DNA of 64,000 bases from Hymenobacter sp. APR13 (GTDB taxonomy: Bacteria; Bacteroidota; Bacteroidia; Cytophagales; Hymenobacteraceae): assembly GCF_000737515.1 (NCBI RefSeq), contig NZ_CP006587.1, forward strand, positions 3,033,001 through 3,097,000, in the 5' to 3' direction. This document shows positions 62,614-64,000 of the stretch, one piece after another. Below the pieces are notes generated by a model. That model was not told the origin of the DNA. It searched no databases and worked only from the letters and a program-made list of their open reading frames with translations. Every line of letters begins with the position of its first letter. The stretch's first letter is position 1. The position numbers and the translations under genes are program-made.

Positions 62614-62859
62614 ATGGCCAATCAGCCCAAAAACCAGCCCAACCAGAATGCTCAACCCGGCGACCCGCTCTTCAACCTGAAGCACGCGCAGGCCGAATCG
62701 GAGCTGACCGCCCAGACCGGTGGCCTCGGCCCCACCACCAACATCTACACCAGCACCGACGAAGACGCGGAGCTCGACGAAGGCCCACGCGACAAACAAG
62801 GATTACGCCGCGGCGAAACCCCACCCAGTGAAGGTTCTGCCGCCGGCAGCCACAAATAA
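62614..62859 (+). CDS. Small disordered protein of unknown function
   Basis: An 81-residue protein, MANQPKNQPNQNAQPGDPLF onward, rich in Gln, Asn, Pro, Gly and acidic residues, with NIYTSTDEDAELDEGPRDKQ in the middle. It has no signal peptide or predicted folded core. ATGs at 62557 and 62608 are in frame and would lengthen it. The family is not recognised. It is followed by a small hairpin (GCATTGAGC and GCTCAATGC at 62895-62919). Confidence 0.55.
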   Translation: MANQPKNQPNQNAQPGDPLFNLKHAQAESELTAQTGGLGPTTNIYTSTDEDAELDEGPRDKQGLRRGETPPSEGSAAGSHK

Positions 62860-62971
62860 GCAGCGAGTATTGAGTGCCTAGCATGGAGTATTAAGCATTG
62901 AGCAATTGGTGCTCAATGCGGAGTAATCTCTTCCAACTACTCCATACTCTCTACCAGTTACCCAATACCAG

Positions 62972-63014
62972 AAAGGGCCTCTCCGGGTGCGTCAGCCGCC
63001 GGGGAGGCCTTTTT
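62972..63014 (+). terminator. Terminator before rnhB
   Basis: AAAGGGCCTCTCCGG pairs with CCGGGGAGGCCTTTTT with one mismatch and a 12-base loop, then T-run. It probably ends the transcript of the small gene at 62614. Confidence 0.8.
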
Positions 63015-63040
63015 GTTGGGCGCTGCGCCGTAGGTGGCCT

Positions 63041-63048
63041 TACCTTTG
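63041..63048 (+). promoter_or_regulatory. -7 box TACCTTTG directly before rnhB
   Basis: A perfect TAnnTTTG box whose last base is five bases from the rnhB ATG at 63054, the same spacing as in front of the acyltransferase. A leaderless mRNA is implied. Confidence 0.62.
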
Positions 63049-63053
63049 GGGCT

Positions 63054-63629
63054 ATGTTGCTTGCTTCCTACACTGACCATCCGCTCGAAGCGGGCCTCGA
63101 TGAAGCCGGGCGCGGCTGCCTGGCCGGCCCGGTATTCGCGGCGGCCGTGATTCTGCCGCCCGATTTCGCGCCCGCCTACCTCAACGATTCCAAGCAGCTA
63201 AGCGCCCGCCGCCGCACGGCGCTACGGGCCGAAATCTGTGAGCACGCCGTGGCCTGGGCCGTAGCCGAGGCCTCACCCGCCGAAATTGCTACCGTCAATA
63301 TTGCCCAGGCCAGCTACCTGGCCATGCACCGCGCTGTGGCGGCGCTCGGCGTGGTGCCCACCCACCTGGCCGTCGATGGCAACCGGTTCAAGCCGTACGC
63401 GGGCATCGAGCACACCTGCCTGATCAAGGGCGACACCCGCTTCCGGCACATTGCAGCGGCCTCCATCCTGGCCAAAACCTTCCGCGACGAGCGGATGGCC
63501 GAGCTGGCCGAGCTGTTTCCGGGCTACGGCTGGGAGCAGAATGCCGGCTACCCCACGCCTGCACACCGCGCCGCCATCCGCCAGCACGGCCCCACCGAGC
63601 ACCACCGCATGGGCTTTCGGTTGCTGTGA
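63054..63629 (+). CDS. rnhB: Ribonuclease HII
   Basis: A 191-residue enzyme that removes ribonucleotides and RNA primers from DNA. The active-site start is EAGLDEAGRGCLAGPVFAAA (D and E of the DEAGRG motif). AVDGNRF supplies another acidic residue, and ASILAKTFRDERM with GYPTPAHRAAI complete the pattern. The ATG at 63054 was chosen because the family begins there and the promoter box lies five bases upstream. Confidence 0.97.
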   Translation: MLLASYTDHPLEAGLDEAGRGCLAGPVFAAAVILPPDFAPAYLNDSKQLSARRRTALRAEICEHAVAWAVAEASPAEIATVNIAQASYLAMHRAVAALGVVPTHLAVDGNRFKPYAGIEHTCLIKGDTRFRHIAAASILAKTFRDERMAELAELFPGYGWEQNAGYPTPAHRAAIRQHGPTEHHRMGFRLL

Positions 63630-63630
63630 G

Positions 63631-63675
63631 TGGGTGAGGAGGTGATGAGGTGAAGTGGTGATGGAGTGATGAGGA
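63631..63675. repeat. GGTGATGAGGTGA low-complexity tract after rnhB
   Basis: The words GGTGATGAGG and GTGATGGAGTGATGAGG are the complement of the TCATCACC tracts seen at 2092 and 24990. A matching plus-strand tract lies at 63786-63825, on the other side of the inverted repeat. Confidence 0.5.
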
Positions 63676-63684
63676 CGAAATAAA

Positions 63685-63782
63685 AAGAACGTCATTTCGA
63701 GCGGAGCGAGGAATCTCGCCAGTGTAGTAACTGATTCTACCACACTGGCGAGATTCCTCGCTCCACTCGGAATGACGTTCTT
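63685..63782. repeat. GTCATTTCGAGCGGAGCGAGGAATC-type inverted repeat
   Basis: Arms 63685-63725 (AAGAACGTCATTTCGAGCGG onward) and 63742-63782 are 41-bp inverted copies with two mismatches and a 16-base loop. It lies between convergent genes (rnhB and the response regulator), flanked by tandem TCATCACC-like tracts. Confidence 0.93.
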
Positions 63783-63820
63783 ACTTCTTCACTCCATCAC
63801 CTCATTCCTTCATCACCTCA

Positions 63821-64000
63821 CTACTCTTTCATCTTCAGCAGATCCAGAAACAGGCTGAAGCCGTCGACGGTCGTGCCGCCTTCGCCGAAGCTGTCGAAGC
63901 TTAGGGGCTTGATGATGTAGCCGCTGACGGCCAGATTCTGGGCTTTCAGCCGCTCCGACTCCAGGTCGGAGGTGGTGGTGATGAACACGTTCAGGTTGAC
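63821..64000 (-). CDS. C-terminal part of a response regulator receiver protein
   Basis: The minus strand encodes 59 residues and a stop (63823-63821), open to the window edge: VNLNVFITTTSDLESERLKA, then the receiver-domain lysine in YIIKPLSF and the C-terminal FSLFLDLLKMKE. The T-T-S-D / I-K-P pattern fits the second half of a CheY-like receiver domain that stands alone, without a DNA-binding domain. The start and phospho-aspartate lie outside the window. Confidence 0.8.
   Translation of the reverse strand, partial: VNLNVFITTTSDLESERLKAQNLAVSGYIIKPLSFDSFGEGGTTVDGFSLFLDLLKMKE

Overview
The window looks like a chromosomal segment of a high-GC member of the Bacteroidota, most likely Hymenobacter or a close relative in the Cytophagales. 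The evidence is three SusC/SusD pairs, the type IX secretion protein PorQ, Bacteroidota-type promoter boxes (TAnnTTTG) in front of many genes, GC-rich housekeeping genes and a PD40-OmpA protein. This assignment rests on gene content and promoter style; no database comparison was made. No rRNA, tRNA or CRISPR array was seen.

Layout. 1-6.6 kb: a CPBP protease, a degenerate J-domain protein, an ankyrin protein, two metallo-beta-lactamase-fold hydrolases, an outer-membrane barrel, an HxlR regulator and a small unknown protein with a decayed second copy. 6.7-9.1 kb: one AT-rich gene for an 802-residue OLD-like AAA ATPase with a possible TOPRIM-like end, the only obvious foreign island. 9.1-13.2 kb: methylmalonyl-CoA mutase (mutA, mutB), with a 52-bp-arm inverted repeat between the subunits. 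13.4-17.4 kb: a 5'-nucleotidase split into two genes, then dnaA. 17.6-23.6 kb: OsmC, GH3-type adenylating enzyme, HAD and endonuclease/phosphatase enzymes and small unknown proteins. 23.7-29.6 kb: dxr, rseP, a cupin, pgi and a DUF6702 protein. 29.9-38.2 kb: PD40-OmpA protein, lon, porQ, hslU and an SDR oxidoreductase. 38.3-53.3 kb: three SusCD nutrient-import pairs, two on the minus strand and one divergent. 53.4-61.5 kb: a minus-strand run of prfB (with its programmed frameshift), ilvE, a cobalamin adenosyltransferase, an ABC ATPase, a 1,022-residue membrane/TPR protein, gatC and an acyltransferase. 61.6-64 kb: Nudix hydrolase, a small disordered protein, rnhB and the end of a response regulator.

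Links between genes: the cobalamin adenosyltransferase at 55.8 kb makes the cofactor that the mutase at 9-13 kb needs. Lon, HslU and RseP are proteolysis and envelope-stress functions. PorQ, the PD40-OmpA protein and the SusCD pairs belong to the outer membrane.

The intergenic DNA is rich in long inverted repeats. Several share the arm sequence TGTCATTCCGAGCnnAGCGAGGAATCT or a relative of it. Others are unrelated in sequence but similar in form. No clearly new multi-gene system was found; the best candidates for follow-up are the ATPase island and the inverted-repeat families.
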